Positions 1-10,918 of a stretch of DNA of 14,766 bases are shown piece by piece. How positions within the stretch are numbered: the stretch's first letter is position 1; every line of letters begins with the position of its first letter. The notes under the pieces are model-generated. The model ran no database searches. It worked only from the letters and a program-made list of their open reading frames with translations, and was not told the DNA's origin. The translations under genes were made by a program, and so were the position numbers. Source of the stretch: an uncultured Clostridia bacterium (lineage in GTDB: Bacteria > Bacillota > Clostridia > Monoglobales > Monoglobaceae); NCBI GenBank assembly GCA_934454115.1, contig CAKSFQ010000032.1, forward strand, positions 1-14,766. The letters are read 5' to 3'.

Positions 1-94
1 ACCGAGGCGAGAGCCGAGACGGCATGGCTAAGCAGGGGACGGCGATAAAATCAAAATGAAATTTTTCGCAAAATAGGGTTTATCGACACGCTCA
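1..94 (+). mobile_element. Foldback/MITE-like element, copy 1 (partial, cut by window edge)
   Basis: Positions 21-94 match, as an inverted copy, positions 10687-10760 near the other end of the window, with about 70 of 74 bases identical by eye and the outer 47 identical. The end at 94 carries the same terminal motif (ATCGACACGCTCA) as copy 2. Positions 55-69 are one arm of the internal inverted repeat whose partner arm is seen in copy 2. Left of position 21 the copies diverge in a GC-rich stretch, and the rest of this copy lies outside the window. No protein is encoded. The right end abuts a perfect palindrome (95-120), just as copy 2 abuts a hairpin. I infer a non-autonomous mobile repeat; a structured intergenic RNA repeat is the alternative. 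Confidence 0.6.
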
Positions 95-130
95 GGCACA
101 GCTCCGATCGGAGCTGTGCCTTTGTTTTGT
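95..130 (+). terminator. Perfect palindrome with T-rich tail on the plus strand
   Basis: Positions 95-120 are a perfect 26-base palindrome (arm GGCACAGCTCCGA) followed on the plus strand by a T-rich run from 121. It lies 37 bases beyond the pyrG stop. Reading with pyrG on the minus strand, the hairpin is followed by the foldback element rather than a T tract, so this copy alone should terminate pyrG poorly. It would work for any plus-strand transcript arriving from the left. By analogy with copy 2 of the element, this may be one of two duplicated hairpins, the other lying beyond the left window edge with the T tract that serves pyrG. Confidence 0.6.
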
Positions 131-157
131 CGGAATATGATTTCCTTGCAATTCGTT

Positions 158-1762
158 TTATGCTTTTTCGCAAATTGCACGGATAAAACTTTGAAACAGC
201 GGGTGCGGGCGGTTGGGGCGGCTCTTAAACTCCGGGTGAAACTGTACGCCGACATAAAAGGGATGGTTCGGCAGCTCGACGGCCTCGACCAGACGATTAT
301 CCGGCGATGTTCCGGAAAAAACCATGCCGTGCTCCGCGAACAAATCCCGATAAGCGTTATTAAACTCATAACGGTGCCGATGTCTCTCCGCGATACGCGC
401 CTCACCGTAGCACTGCTCTAAAACGCTGCCCGGCAAAATGTTGCACGGATAGGCGCCGAGCCGCATGGTCCCGCCCTTAGGGAGGTTCCCCTGCTGATCC
501 GGCATCAAATCGATGACCTTATGGATACCATCCGGCGCAAATTCACCGGAATTTGCATCAGACAGGCCAAGGACGTCTCTGGCATAGGAAATTGCGGCAA
601 TCTGCATACCGAGACAGATACCAAGGTACGGGATGTTATTTTCTCTTGCAAAGCCGGCAGCTAAAATCATTCCTTCCACACCGCGGTCACCAAAGCCGCC
701 GGGAATGATGATTCCGTCAGCGTTGCCGAGCCGCTCTGTCAGATTATCCTTGTTTAATTCTTCACTGTCGATCCAGTCTATTTTTACATTGACCCGATTG
801 ATCCATCCGCCGTGATGCAACGCCTCGACAATGGATAAATAAGAATCCTGAAGCTGCACATATTTGCCAACCAGAGCAATTTTTACTTTTTCGCTGCACG
901 ATTTGATACGTTCTACCATCTCCTTCCAATCGTTAAGGTTGCTCGCCTGCTTTTCTTCCATATGAAGCTCACGCATCACAATTTTAGCAAGTCCGGCATC
1001 CTCTAACATAAGCGGCGCTTCATATAATACCGGCAGCGTTTGATTTTGAATTACACAGTCTTCCTTCACGTTACAGAACAGGGCAATTTTTTTCATCAGA
1101 CCCTCACTGAGCGGTGTGTTGCAGCGTGCAACAATAATGTCGGGCATAATCCCAAAGGACTGCAGCTCCTTGACCGAGTGCTGCGTCGGCTTTGACTTAT
1201 GTTCTTTGGAAGATTCCAGATACGGAACCAAAGTAACATGAATAAACAGACAATTGTCACGTCCCTTTTCGATTCCGACCTGACGGATCGCCTCTAAAAA
1301 CGGCTGCGATTCAATATCGCCGGTCGTACCGCCGATTTCAGTAATAATAATTTCCGCCTGACTCTTTTTTGCCACCGAATCAATAAAAGATTTAATTTCG
1401 TTTGTGATATGCGGAATCACCTGAACGGTTTCTCCCAGGTATTCGCCGCGGCGTTCCTTTTGCAGCACATTCCAGTAAACCTTTCCGGTTGTTAAATTGG
1501 AAAACTGATTCAGATTTTCATCAATAAAACGCTCATAATGGCCTAAATCCAGATCCGTTTCCGCGCCGTCCTCCGTGACAAATACCTCACCGTGCTGATA
1601 TGGGCTCATGGTTCCCGGATCGACATTGATATACGGATCCAGCTTTTGTGCCGACACCTTAAAGCCGCGCGCCTTCAGCAGTCTGCCAAGACTTGCCGCG
1701 GTAATTCCCTTTCCCAACCCGGATACAACGCCGCCTGTTACAAAAATGTACTTTGTGTCCAT
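158..1762 (-). CDS. pyrG: CTP synthase (glutamine-hydrolysing)
   Basis: Cytosolic enzyme that makes CTP from UTP, ATP and glutamine, the last step of de novo pyrimidine nucleotide synthesis. The 534-residue protein has full family length. The N-terminal synthetase domain (about 1-265) starts [19 protein letters not shown] with the phosphate-binding loop at 10-20 and contains the segment [16 protein letters not shown]. The C-terminal class I glutamine amidotransferase domain (about 290-534) has the oxyanion loop IPGGFGDRG, nucleophile Cys383 in GICLGMQ, and His509/Glu511 in QFHPEF. All expected catalytic residues are present. The ATG start is preceded by GGGGAG at seven bases. The gene has its own promoter and a long leader hairpin, separate from the ATPase operon upstream. 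Identification is secure. Confidence 0.98.
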   Translation of the reverse strand: MDTKYIFVTGGVVSGLGKGITAASLGRLLKARGFKVSAQKLDPYINVDPGTMSPYQHGEVFVTEDGAETDLDLGHYERFIDENLNQFSNLTTGKVYWNVLQKERRGEYLGETVQVIPHITNEIKSFIDSVAKKSQAEIIITEIGGTTGDIESQPFLEAIRQVGIEKGRDNCLFIHVTLVPYLESSKEHKSKPTQHSVKELQSFGIMPDIIVARCNTPLSEGLMKKIALFCNVKEDCVIQNQTLPVLYEAPLMLEDAGLAKIVMRELHMEEKQASNLNDWKEMVERIKSCSEKVKIALVGKYVQLQDSYLSIVEALHHGGWINRVNVKIDWIDSEELNKDNLTERLGNADGIIIPGGFGDRGVEGMILAAGFARENNIPYLGICLGMQIAAISYARDVLGLSDANSGEFAPDGIHKVIDLMPDQQGNLPKGGTMRLGAYPCNILPGSVLEQCYGEARIAERHRHRYEFNNAYRDLFAEHGMVFSGTSPDNRLVEAVELPNHPFYVGVQFHPEFKSRPNRPHPLFQSFIRAICEKA

Positions 1763-1797
1763 TGGTTTTCTCCCCTTTTTGTTATAATTTCACGAAG

Positions 1798-1854
1798 AAA
1801 GGCGTCTCTGACTAAACTCTCGGCAGTGCGGAGAGCCCACTCAGAGACGCCTTT
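1798..1854 (-). promoter_or_regulatory. Leader hairpin of pyrG, candidate attenuator
   Basis: An 11-bp perfect GC-rich stem (1801-1811 with 1841-1851), extended to 14 bp by flanking AAA/TTT, encloses a second 5-bp stem (1817-1821 with 1831-1835). It lies entirely between the near-consensus promoter at 1871-1899 and the pyrG start, so it is in the 5' leader of the transcript. On the minus strand it is followed by TTTCTT, a weak T tract. The first transcribed bases contain GAGAC, which could pair with GTCTC inside the left arm and so compete with the hairpin. Attenuation of pyrG is known in Bacillus (CTP-sensitive reiterative initiation on GGG), but the expected start site here has no G run. 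The mechanism, if any, is inferred. Confidence 0.55.
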
Positions 1855-1870
1855 GTCTCACTCACGATTT

Positions 1871-1899
1871 ATCATAGCACACTTAAAAATTCCTGTCAA
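1871..1899 (-). promoter_or_regulatory. Sigma-A type promoter for pyrG
   Basis: On the minus strand, TTGACA (1899-1894) and TATGAT (1876-1871) are separated by exactly 17 bases, a near-perfect vegetative promoter in an A/T-rich stretch. Initiation is expected near 1863-1865, about 100 bases upstream of the pyrG start codon. The promoter sits after the ATPase subunit D stop at 1974, so pyrG is probably its own transcription unit. Confidence 0.8.
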
Positions 1900-1952
1900 T
1901 CTTTTTTTAGAGAAAAGTTTCATTTTTTTTAGGAGAAAAGACCTTCTGCCGT

Positions 1953-1972
1953 AAACAACGCAGCCATGCTGC
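1953..1972 (-). terminator. Weak terminator after the ATPase operon
   Basis: Just after the subunit D stop codon, the minus strand has a 5-bp GCAGC/GCTGC stem with a three-base loop (1972-1960), then GTTGTTT. The stem is short and the T run interrupted, so termination may be incomplete. No better candidate lies before the pyrG promoter. Confidence 0.35.
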
Positions 1973-1973
1973 T

Positions 1974-2651
1974 TTATCCGGTGACGGCTTTCCCTTCCGC
2001 CGCTTTCTTTTGCAGCATTTCCCGGCTTCTCCGCTCCTTAACCTTCATTAGGCGCACCTGGCTGCCGCGCTCGTTTTCGTCCAGTTTCATGGTGATAAAA
2101 CGAATGCTTTTGCAGTAATCCGGAATCATCACATGCTCCAGCGCATTGACGCGGCGGCGTGTTTTTTCGATCTCATCGGCCATTAAATAACACGCCTTTT
2201 CCTTTTCCGCTAAGGTGAGCATCGATGGAAAAACTTCCCTAAGACTCCCTATCGCCTCGTCAAGCTCAAAGGGTGTAAATGCATAGCCGTAAGGATAAAT
2301 GTCGTCAGCATTTGGCGACCTTGTTTCAAACTGAAATCTTGGGATCATAACGCTCATGACATTCTGAATCCGAATCGAGAGATACACGGACTGGGTGGGC
2401 AGCAGCAGGGCGGAATATAGCGTAGCAGAATCTGACATTGCCTTTGCTAGTGCAAATTTTTGATTGACGCGGTAAAGCGCCTGTTCCGTTTCCGTGCGCA
2501 GCGCCATCGTCTCTTTGACGATCTCTAAAAAGCGCCGCATCAGTTCATCGAGCTTGTCCTTGAGCAGGCGATGCCCCTTTTGCGCCGTAGCAAGCTTTCG
2601 TTTCAGTCTGGACAGCTCCATCCGTGTTGGATTGACAACGGTTCCGGCCAT
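1974..2651 (-). CDS. atpD: V/A-type ATPase subunit D (central stalk)
   Basis: Central rotor shaft of the V/A-type ATPase, fitting inside the A3B3 head and coupling its rotation to the membrane ring (NtpD in Enterococcus). The protein is 225 residues. The N-terminus carries the family signature NPTRMELSRLKRKLATAQKG followed by LLKDKLDELMRRF, and both termini are predicted long antiparallel coiled-coil helices (about 1-75 and 165-215). The C-terminal tail after about residue 205 is rich in Lys/Arg/Glu and makes it slightly longer than many homologues. The ATG is preceded by GGAAGGAG at seven bases. It is the last gene of the operon, 21 bases after atpB. Confidence 0.96.
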   Translation of the reverse strand: MAGTVVNPTRMELSRLKRKLATAQKGHRLLKDKLDELMRRFLEIVKETMALRTETEQALYRVNQKFALAKAMSDSATLYSALLLPTQSVYLSIRIQNVMSVMIPRFQFETRSPNADDIYPYGYAFTPFELDEAIGSLREVFPSMLTLAEKEKACYLMADEIEKTRRRVNALEHVMIPDYCKSIRFITMKLDENERGSQVRLMKVKERRSREMLQKKAAEGKAVTG

Positions 2652-2672
2652 ATCATTTCTCCTTCCCTTCGG

Positions 2673-4058
2673 CTATGCGCCGGATTCTTTTTCTACATAA
2701 TATCGATCAAGATATCGATCATCAATTCGTTTCAGCTCACTTCGCGGCAGCATGGAAAGCAGCCGCCAGCCAATGTCTAAGGTTTCCTCGATGCCGCGGT
2801 TTTCAAAGCTGCCCTGAGAAACATATTCCTTTTCAAAGGCGTCGGCAAACGCGGCATATTTTTTATCGATATCCGTCAGCGCGTCCTCGCCCAAAATCAC
2901 CATCAGTTCCTTTGCCTCCTTGCCGCGGGCATACGCGGCAAACAGCTGATTCATGGTATCGGCGTGATCCTCACGCGTCTTTTTATCACCGATTCCTTTG
3001 TCCTTTAGCCGCGAAAGCGAGGGTAAAACATCGATGGGCGGCATCACATTTTTTCGGTACAGTTCGCGTGATAAAATGATTTGCCCCTCGGTTATATAGC
3101 CGGTAAGGTCGGGAATCGGATGGGTTTTATCATCCTCCGGCATGGTTAGAATCGGGATCAGAGTGATACTCCCGTTCTTCCCTTTTTGACGGCCGGCACG
3201 TTCATAAAGCGTTGCAAGATCCGTATACATATAACCGGGATAGCCGCGGCGGCCGGGGACTTCTTTTCTGGCGGCCGAAACCTCACGCAGTGCGTCGGCA
3301 TAGTTTGTGATGTCGGTCAAAATTACCAGGACATGCATATTTTTTTCAAAAGCAAGATATTCGGCGGCAGTCAGCGCCATGCGCGGCGTGGCGATGCGTT
3401 CTACCGCAGAATCATTGGCAAGGTTGATAAAGAGTACCGTACGCTCCAATGCGCCGGATTGCCGAAAGCTGTCGATAAAAAATTCAGATTCTTCATAGGT
3501 GATGCCGATTGCGGCAAATACTACGGCAAACGGTTCCTCGCTTCCGCGCACCTTTGCCTGCCGTGCGATCTGTGCCGCAACCTGCGCATGCGGCAGTCCG
3601 CTGGCAGAAAAGATCGGCAGCTTTTGCCCCCGAACCAGCGTGTTCAATCCGTCAATCGCAGAGATTCCCGTCTGGATAAATTCCTGCGGATAGTTACGCG
3701 CGGTCGGATTTATGGGCAGCCCGTTAATGTCCATACGCGCCTTAGGCAGAATCTCCGGCCCCTGATCGATGCATCGTCCGACACCGTCAAACACTCTTCC
3801 CAGCATATCCTCGGAGACGCCGAATTGCATACTGTGACCCAAAAACCGAACCCTGCTGGTTTTAGGGTTAATGCCGGCCGCGTTTTCAAACAGCTGCACC
3901 AGCGCGTTCTTGCCGTCAATCTCCAAAACCTTGCAGCGGCGGACTCTCCCGTCCTCCAGCTTGATTTCGCCAAGATCATTGTAATTGACCCCCTCAACAT
4001 TACGGACAAGCATCAAGGGGCCGGCAACTTCTTCGATTGTTTTATATTCCATGGGCAT
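2673..4058 (-). CDS. atpB: V/A-type ATPase subunit B (non-catalytic head subunit)
   Basis: Non-catalytic nucleotide-site subunit alternating with subunit A in the soluble A3B3 head (NtpB). Length is 461 residues, normal for the family. It begins [12 protein letters not shown], a typical B-chain beta-barrel start. It has the degenerate P-loop SASGLPH at 151-157 instead of GxxxxGKT, which separates it from the catalytic A chain. Further conserved stretches are ITYEESEFF and [20 protein letters not shown]. The first ATG overlaps the atpA stop by one base (TGATG), pointing to coupled translation. AAGGAGG lies seven bases upstream of this ATG, which favours it over the second ATG two codons in. 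Confidence 0.98.
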   Translation of the reverse strand: MPMEYKTIEEVAGPLMLVRNVEGVNYNDLGEIKLEDGRVRRCKVLEIDGKNALVQLFENAAGINPKTSRVRFLGHSMQFGVSEDMLGRVFDGVGRCIDQGPEILPKARMDINGLPINPTARNYPQEFIQTGISAIDGLNTLVRGQKLPIFSASGLPHAQVAAQIARQAKVRGSEEPFAVVFAAIGITYEESEFFIDSFRQSGALERTVLFINLANDSAVERIATPRMALTAAEYLAFEKNMHVLVILTDITNYADALREVSAARKEVPGRRGYPGYMYTDLATLYERAGRQKGKNGSITLIPILTMPEDDKTHPIPDLTGYITEGQIILSRELYRKNVMPPIDVLPSLSRLKDKGIGDKKTREDHADTMNQLFAAYARGKEAKELMVILGEDALTDIDKKYAAFADAFEKEYVSQGSFENRGIEETLDIGWRLLSMLPRSELKRIDDRYLDRYYVEKESGA

Positions 4059-5824
4059 CAGGATTCCTCCTTTTGCGTTAAATTTTCAATTTCCTGATAC
4101 AGCTGATGCCGAATGCTTTCGCATTCCTCTTTTATCTTTGTATCATCCGTATACTTTAAGCGCCCGATCCGTTCCCGAACCGGCAGCGTAACCAAGGATT
4201 CAATATCATATCCTTTTTGAAGGGCATCCAACGATTGCTGATAGTAAAAAAGAATCATTTTCATCATATCGTATTGCTTTTGGGGCGGCGTATAGGTATC
4301 TGTTTTGTGAAATGCATTCTGATGCAAAAAATCCTCCCGCACAGAGCGCGCCGTCTCCAGTTTTAACCGATCGGCGGCGGAAAGTGCGTCCATACCGACC
4401 AGTTTGACAATCTCTTCCAGTTCAGCTTCCTCCTGCAGCAGCTGCATCAATTCATTGCGCAGCTGCATCCAGTTTTCGTCTACCTGACCGCAAAACCAGG
4501 ATTTTAGATTATCAAGGTATAAAGAATAACTGTTTAGCCAGTTGATGGCCGGAAAATGCCGCCGGTAGGCAAGCTCTGCGCTAAGTCCCCAAAACACCTT
4601 GACAATGCGGAGCGTGGCCTGAGAGACCGGCTCGGAGATATCGCCGCCGGGCGGTGATACCGCACCGATGACCGAGAGCGTCCCTTCCCTTGCCGGCGTT
4701 CCCAATGCGGTAACATAGCCGGCTCTTTCATAAAACTGTGCCAGGCGGCTGGCAAGATAGGCCGGATAGCCTTCTTCCCCCGGCATTTCCTCCAGACGCC
4801 CCGACATTTCACGCAGCGCCTCTGCCCAGCGTGAGGTGGAGTCTGCCATGAGCGCCACCGCGTACCCCATATCCCGAAAATATTCTGCAATGGTAATTCC
4901 CGTATAAACCGAGGCCTCCCGTGCCGCAACCGGCATATCGGAGGTATTGGCAATCAGGACAGTACGCTGCATCAGCGACTTACCGCTTTTGGGGTCAATC
5001 AGCTCCGGAAATTCATTTAACACATCGGTCATTTCGTTTCCGCGCTCGCCGCAGCCGATATAGACAATGATATCTGCGTCTGCCCATTTGGCAAGCTGAT
5101 GCTGGACAATGGTTTTTCCGCTGCCAAACGGGCCGGGAACGGCTGCCACACCGCCCTTTGCAATCGGAAAAAATGTATCAATGACACGCTGACCGGTAAT
5201 AAGCGGTACTGTCGGCACATGCTTTTTTTGATATGGTCGGCTGCTGCGAACCGGCCACCTTTGCAGCATGGTCAGTTTCACCTCCCCGTTTTCCGTGTTT
5301 AATACGGCAACCGTGTCCTCAACGGTAAAATCGCCCTCGCAGATAAACTGAATCGTCCCCCGCATATCGGGCGGAACAATAATCTTGTGCTCAATGACCT
5401 CCGTCTCCTGCACAACGGCAATGATATCGCCGCCGCTCACAACGTCTCCCGTCTTTTTAACCGGAACAAAATGCCATTGTTTTTCCCGACTCAGCGGCGG
5501 AACCTCCATACCGCGTTTTAAACTGTTTCCGGCAACGCTGCGGATTGCGTCAAGCGGTCTTTGAATCCCGTCAAACATACTGCCAATCAAACCGGGTCCC
5601 AACTCAGCGCTAAGCGGAAAACCGCTTGAGATTACCCTGGCGCCGGGGCCTAGGCCGGACGTTTCCTCATAAACCTGAATTGAGGCACGGTCACCGTGAA
5701 TTTCGATAATTTCGCCAATCAATCCCTCTTCTCCGACGCGGACAACATCAAACATGTTGGCGTTTCGCATCTCGCTTGCAATAACCAACGGACCGGCTAC
5801 TTTTTGAATCGTACCATGTACCAT
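4058..5824 (-). CDS. atpA: V/A-type ATPase subunit A (catalytic)
   Basis: Catalytic subunit that hydrolyses or makes ATP in the A3B3 head (NtpA). The 588-residue chain is full length. It has an N-terminal beta-barrel ([16 protein letters not shown]), the bulge domain characteristic of A chains (about 110-190), the intact Walker A motif GPFGSGKT at 231-238, and GERGNEM at 259-265 with the expected catalytic glutamate (Glu260). The segment [17 protein letters not shown] and a helical C-terminal domain follow. The ATG follows AAGGAG at eight bases and lies 18 bases after atpF. Its stop overlaps the atpB start. No residue expected for activity is missing. Confidence 0.98.
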   Translation of the reverse strand: MVHGTIQKVAGPLVIASEMRNANMFDVVRVGEEGLIGEIIEIHGDRASIQVYEETSGLGPGARVISSGFPLSAELGPGLIGSMFDGIQRPLDAIRSVAGNSLKRGMEVPPLSREKQWHFVPVKKTGDVVSGGDIIAVVQETEVIEHKIIVPPDMRGTIQFICEGDFTVEDTVAVLNTENGEVKLTMLQRWPVRSSRPYQKKHVPTVPLITGQRVIDTFFPIAKGGVAAVPGPFGSGKTIVQHQLAKWADADIIVYIGCGERGNEMTDVLNEFPELIDPKSGKSLMQRTVLIANTSDMPVAAREASVYTGITIAEYFRDMGYAVALMADSTSRWAEALREMSGRLEEMPGEEGYPAYLASRLAQFYERAGYVTALGTPAREGTLSVIGAVSPPGGDISEPVSQATLRIVKVFWGLSAELAYRRHFPAINWLNSYSLYLDNLKSWFCGQVDENWMQLRNELMQLLQEEAELEEIVKLVGMDALSAADRLKLETARSVREDFLHQNAFHKTDTYTPPQKQYDMMKMILFYYQQSLDALQKGYDIESLVTLPVRERIGRLKYTDDTKIKEECESIRHQLYQEIENLTQKEES

Positions 5825-5842
5825 AGTAAAATCTCCTTACTC

Positions 5843-6160
5843 TTATTCCTTGTCAGGCAAAATGTCAGACCCGACCGCTTTTTTAACGGCTTCCCGGATT
5901 CCGGCGGTTCCGGCGCCCGTGTTGTTCTTGATGCCGGGAATCAGCACAACGGCCGGTGTTGTCTGCATCCGCTGCTTTTGGATTGCTGCCGGAATTTGTG
6001 CAGCCGCCGCTTCGGTCATGTAGATGATGCCGTAGTCGCTGCGGCACAGCCTTAAAAAGAGCGCGGACACATCTTGATTCTCTGTATCATAGGTATGAAA
6101 CCCCAAGGCTGCAAAGCCGTAGATGCTGTCCCGATCTCCCATGACGGCAATATGCGGCAT
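5843..6160 (-). CDS. atpF: V/A-type ATPase subunit F (central stalk)
   Basis: Small soluble subunit that binds subunit D in the central stalk and can modulate activity (called NtpG in Enterococcus). The protein is 105 residues, typical for the family. It begins MPHIAVMGDRDSIYGFAALG, a Rossmann-like start conserved in V-type F chains. It ends with the family motif PAVVLIPGIKNNTGAG before REAVKKAVGSDIL. It starts only three bases after the atpC stop, with its ribosome site (GGAG) partly inside the end of atpC. Not to be confused with F-type atpF, which encodes subunit b. Confidence 0.95.
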   Translation of the reverse strand: MPHIAVMGDRDSIYGFAALGFHTYDTENQDVSALFLRLCRSDYGIIYMTEAAAAQIPAAIQKQRMQTTPAVVLIPGIKNNTGAGTAGIREAVKKAVGSDILPDKE

Positions 6161-6163
6161 GAT

Positions 6164-7114
6164 TTATCTCCACATCCTCTCTGTAATCAACTCGTTTGGC
6201 ATATGATTTTGCTTTAGCGTTAAGATCAGCCGAACCTGATTGATTTCCTGTTCTACAAAAAACAAATATGCAAAAATCGGAGACAGCCCGAACGCTTTGT
6301 CCTTTTCCGTCTCTGCCGGGACGGATAACCGCCCGGCGCACCACCTGTAAAACGCCGGGTAAGACTGTTGTATCGCCTCGGCTGCCGCGCTGTAATCCGT
6401 GTGAACCAAATAATCGCAAAGCGCTTTTCTGCCTTGTGCCGCCCGGGCTGCAAGCTGATCTGTTGCCAAGCTTTTGCAGGGCGCAAGCGCACGTTTCATA
6501 AATTCCTTGCTCTTTTTTAACATGCAGCAGCGATAGGCAATCTTGATATCATACACCGCCACATAATTTTCCGCATAGCTTTTGAGATACGGAATTTCAG
6601 ACGCTTGTCCCTCTTGGTATATGGTACGGAGCAGGGCGCGGTCAAGATAACAATCGAATTGACCGGCATCACGGGTGCGCAGCAGTAACGATTGTGCTGT
6701 CTTAGCATATTGCTGCATCTCCTTTGGCAATTTTCCAAACTTTTTTTGAAAAACCGCATCCCGAATCACTTCTGCCGGAACGGTTCCGCCGTCAAGATAG
6801 TCATCCTTGCTTTTATGATCGCTTATTTGCGCTTTTATGGCGGTTTTTAAGTTATGAAAATCATATTTTATATGAAGAATCTGAAACGCATTTTTGATAT
6901 CGGTAAATTCGTCTATCAAATCCAGCATTTCGCGGCGGCGCGCAGAAAGCATCGCCTCGATGGTTCCACCCTCTAAAAAGCCCTTTCGCACCAAAAACTG
7001 CACGGCGTCCCGATAGGTCGGCGCAAGGCTCAGCTCCTTCATCTCCCGTGCCGACAAAAGACGCCCCTCCCGAATTTTCGTTCTTGTCACATAATAAGCA
7101 TAACGGTCCGTCAT
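6164..7114 (-). CDS. atpC: V/A-type ATPase subunit C (rotor adaptor)
   Basis: Funnel-shaped adaptor, equivalent to eukaryotic subunit d, that seats the central stalk on the membrane rotor ring (NtpC). The protein is 316 residues, mostly helical, without membrane segments, and close to the usual size. The N-terminus (YAYYVTRTKIREGRLLS) and the segments DIKNAFQILHIKYDFHNLKT and NYVAVYDIKIAYRCC fit the family, whose sequence is otherwise poorly conserved. The call therefore rests partly on position between E and F. The ATG overlaps the atpE stop (ATGA), with GGAGG seven bases upstream, so translation is probably coupled. Confidence 0.92.
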   Translation of the reverse strand: MTDRYAYYVTRTKIREGRLLSAREMKELSLAPTYRDAVQFLVRKGFLEGGTIEAMLSARRREMLDLIDEFTDIKNAFQILHIKYDFHNLKTAIKAQISDHKSKDDYLDGGTVPAEVIRDAVFQKKFGKLPKEMQQYAKTAQSLLLRTRDAGQFDCYLDRALLRTIYQEGQASEIPYLKSYAENYVAVYDIKIAYRCCMLKKSKEFMKRALAPCKSLATDQLAARAAQGRKALCDYLVHTDYSAAAEAIQQSYPAFYRWCAGRLSVPAETEKDKAFGLSPIFAYLFFVEQEINQVRLILTLKQNHMPNELITERMWR

Positions 7115-7701
7115 TGCGCCGCCTCCGTTTCAAAGAGCAGAGCCGCCGCCCTGTCACGCAAATATTCTTTGCTTTGCGCAATCAGCGACTGATAGGTCAC
7201 ATCAAGATCCATGTCAGAGAGGCTGAGTAAAAATCCGCCGTCCGCATGGATGCGTTCTTTAGAAACCGTAAATTTGGGGTGTCTTTTTTTCAGTTCTTCC
7301 TTTAATTCATCGCTTATCATATCTCCCTCTACAAAATAGATCGTCCCGGCGTCATCCGGACAAAACGCTTGTAAATGGTACAGGACAAAGGATCGAAACG
7401 CGGTTTCCGACATCGAAAGAAGCTTTTGATAGACCATATCGATGGTGATGTCGATCAGCTGCTGCTTTTTTTTAAGCATGTTCCTTTCCAGGCGGCGCTG
7501 TGCCGAAACTTTGCCGCGCTCTTTGATTTCTTCTGCCTCCCGATAAATCTCTGCCCGATTGCTTTCTGCGATGGCGGCGGCCTCCTGCTGAACTTTTTCA
7601 ATCTCTTTTGTTGCTTTTTCCTTTGCACTGCGAATGAGATTATCCGCCTTTTCCTGGGATTCCTGCAATATTTCGTTTAGAATGTGATCCAGCCCGGTCA
7701 A
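7111..7701 (-). CDS. atpE: V/A-type ATPase subunit E (peripheral stalk)
   Basis: Peripheral stator-stalk subunit that pairs with the H/G subunit and holds the head against the membrane part (NtpE). The 196-residue chain has a long, charged N-terminal coiled coil (about 8-85, rich in Glu, Lys, Ala and Gln) and a globular C-terminal domain (about 95-190, with HADGGFLLSLSDMDLDVTY). The start is TTG: no ATG is available near the conserved N-terminus, and an exact AGGAGGTG lies five bases upstream. The gene begins 30 bases after atpK. Sequence conservation in this family is low, but length, coiled coil and operon position all agree. Confidence 0.93.
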   Translation of the reverse strand: MTGLDHILNEILQESQEKADNLIRSAKEKATKEIEKVQQEAAAIAESNRAEIYREAEEIKERGKVSAQRRLERNMLKKKQQLIDITIDMVYQKLLSMSETAFRSFVLYHLQAFCPDDAGTIYFVEGDMISDELKEELKKRHPKFTVSKERIHADGGFLLSLSDMDLDVTYQSLIAQSKEYLRDRAAALLFETEAAQ

Positions 7702-7706
7702 AAAAA

Positions 7707-7714
7707 CACCTCCT
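7707..7714 (-). promoter_or_regulatory. Consensus ribosome binding site for a TTG start (atpE)
   Basis: The minus strand reads AGGAGGTG, a full complement of the 16S rRNA 3' end, followed by five T residues and then TTG at 7701. This site fixes the otherwise uncertain start of subunit E, because no ATG or GTG lies at a workable distance. Confidence 0.8.
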
Positions 7715-7731
7715 CTTTTCCGTCATAAGAC

Positions 7732-10234
<2,503 letters not shown>

Positions 10235-10240
10235 TTCATT

Positions 10241-10576
10241 TCACCTCTCCTCTATCAGCGGTGTACTGCCCTTTAACTGTAAAAACAATTGCTCCGAGAC
10301 CGAATCCAGATTTTTTTTCATGATTTCGTATTGCTTTTCAAAACGCTGCATTTTCGATTCAATCCATGCCGTCTCCTCTTCTTTGGCATGTTTTGCAGCT
10401 TTTTCTAAAATCTCCTGTCGATAGCTCTCTGTTTGTTTCTTTACTTGATCGAAGATCGCGGCAACGGTTTGTATCGCTTCCGATTCAATCTGTTTTACGG
10501 TTTGTACCGCATCGTTTTCGATCTCATCGGCCTGTTTTTCCGCCTTTAAAATGCAGTCGATAGCCTCTTTTACCAA
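10241..10576 (-). CDS. atpH: V/A-type ATPase subunit H (G-type peripheral stalk)
   Basis: First gene of the operon. The product has about 111 residues and is almost entirely a charged coiled coil with regular Ala/Glu/Lys/Gln spacing (KAEKQADEIENDAV, then two further heptad-rich stretches) and no membrane segment. It matches the size and position of NtpF/AhaH, the peripheral-stalk partner of subunit E. Sequence alone would not identify it; the operon order does. The upstream GTG at 10585 overlaps the ribosome site itself, so I place the start at TTG 10576, six bases after AAGGGGTG. If GTG is used, three residues are added. The stop overlaps the ribosome site of atpI. Confidence 0.85.
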   Translation of the reverse strand: MVKEAIDCILKAEKQADEIENDAVQTVKQIESEAIQTVAAIFDQVKKQTESYRQEILEKAAKHAKEEETAWIESKMQRFEKQYEIMKKNLDSVSEQLFLQLKGSTPLIEER

Positions 10577-10582
10577 TTGATT

Positions 10583-10590
10583 CACCCCTT
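10583..10590 (-). promoter_or_regulatory. Ribosome binding site deciding a TTG start (atpH)
   Basis: AAGGGGTG on the minus strand ends six bases before TTG 10576. The nearest alternative, GTG at 10585, is formed by the last bases of this same motif and so cannot use it. Confidence 0.6.
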
Positions 10591-10628
10591 TTAACTACCA
10601 TTTATCCTACCCTGTTTTGATATAATTC

Positions 10629-10657
10629 ATTCTATTTTTAGAAATTTATGCAAAAAA
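10629..10657 (-). promoter_or_regulatory. Weak candidate promoter for the ATPase operon
   Basis: On the minus strand, TAGAAT (10634-10629) is a good -10 match in very A/T-rich DNA. Seventeen bases upstream there is only the T tract of the tsaD terminator (TTTTTT, 10657-10652), a poor -35. Initiation would be near 10622, about 45 bases before atpH. It is listed because the terminator just upstream leaves little room for any other start. Confidence 0.25.
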
Positions 10658-10687
10658 AAATGACATAGCATTTCTGCTATGTCATTT
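10652..10687 (-). terminator. Intrinsic terminator of the tsaD unit, left hairpin copy
   Basis: A 10-bp stem (10661-10670 with 10675-10684, loop TTTC), extendable to 13 bp by A/T pairs, is followed on the minus strand by nine T residues (plus-strand A run 10652-10660). This is a textbook Rho-independent terminator for transcription leaving tsaD. It is the T-tract half of what looks like an originally bidirectional terminator, now split from its other half by the foldback element. Confidence 0.85.
10658..10687. repeat. 30-bp direct repeat (hairpin), left copy
   Basis: These 30 bases, comprising the hairpin plus AAA and TTT flanks, recur identically and in the same orientation at 10919-10948. 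They bracket the foldback element exactly. I interpret them as a target-site duplication of one original terminator hairpin. Confidence 0.8.
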
Positions 10688-10918
10688 GAGCGTGTCGATA
10701 AACCCTATTTTGCGAAAAATTTCATTTTGATTTGATCGCCGTCCCCTGTTCCGCCATGCCTACCACGGCGGCGCGGCAATGAAATTTTTCGCCGATTTTA
10801 CGCCGTTTTTGGCAAGATATTGCGACATTGCCCAAACGGGCGCGGCGGCGGAGTTATGGGCTTTGGGCAATTGATTCAAAGCAATATCTTGCTGAAAACC
10901 GACTTTTTCGACAGTCTG
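10688..10918. mobile_element. Foldback/MITE-like element, copy 2 (complete, about 231 bp)
   Basis: Complete copy of the element seen partially at 1-94, in inverted orientation. Imperfect terminal inverted repeats include TGAGCGTGTCGA (10687-10698) against TCGACAGTCTGA (10908-10919), 9 of 12 matching. The interior folds into two arms. One is a perfect 15-bp inverted repeat (10712-10726 with 10778-10792) over a small CCGCC/GGCGG stem. The other pairs 10812-10823 with 10881-10892 (12 bp) and 10827-10836 with 10862-10871 (10 bp). No credible ORF or transposase lies inside, so any movement would need a transposase in trans. Identical hairpins flank it on both sides. A structured noncoding RNA is the alternative reading. 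Confidence 0.7.

Noticed and set aside
1763..1870. Bacillus-type reiterative (poly-G) control of pyrG
   Set aside because: The predicted start region reads CGTGAG without a run of G residues, so the known mechanism cannot be claimed, although a leader hairpin is present.
2673..4058. Damaged catalytic subunit because the P-loop is degenerate
   Set aside because: SASGLPH at this position is the normal state of V-type B chains, which are non-catalytic.
10688..10918. Group IIC intron or retron next to a terminator
   Set aside because: Too short, no reverse transcriptase, no recognisable domain V, and the ends look like inverted repeats rather than GUGYG...AY intron ends.
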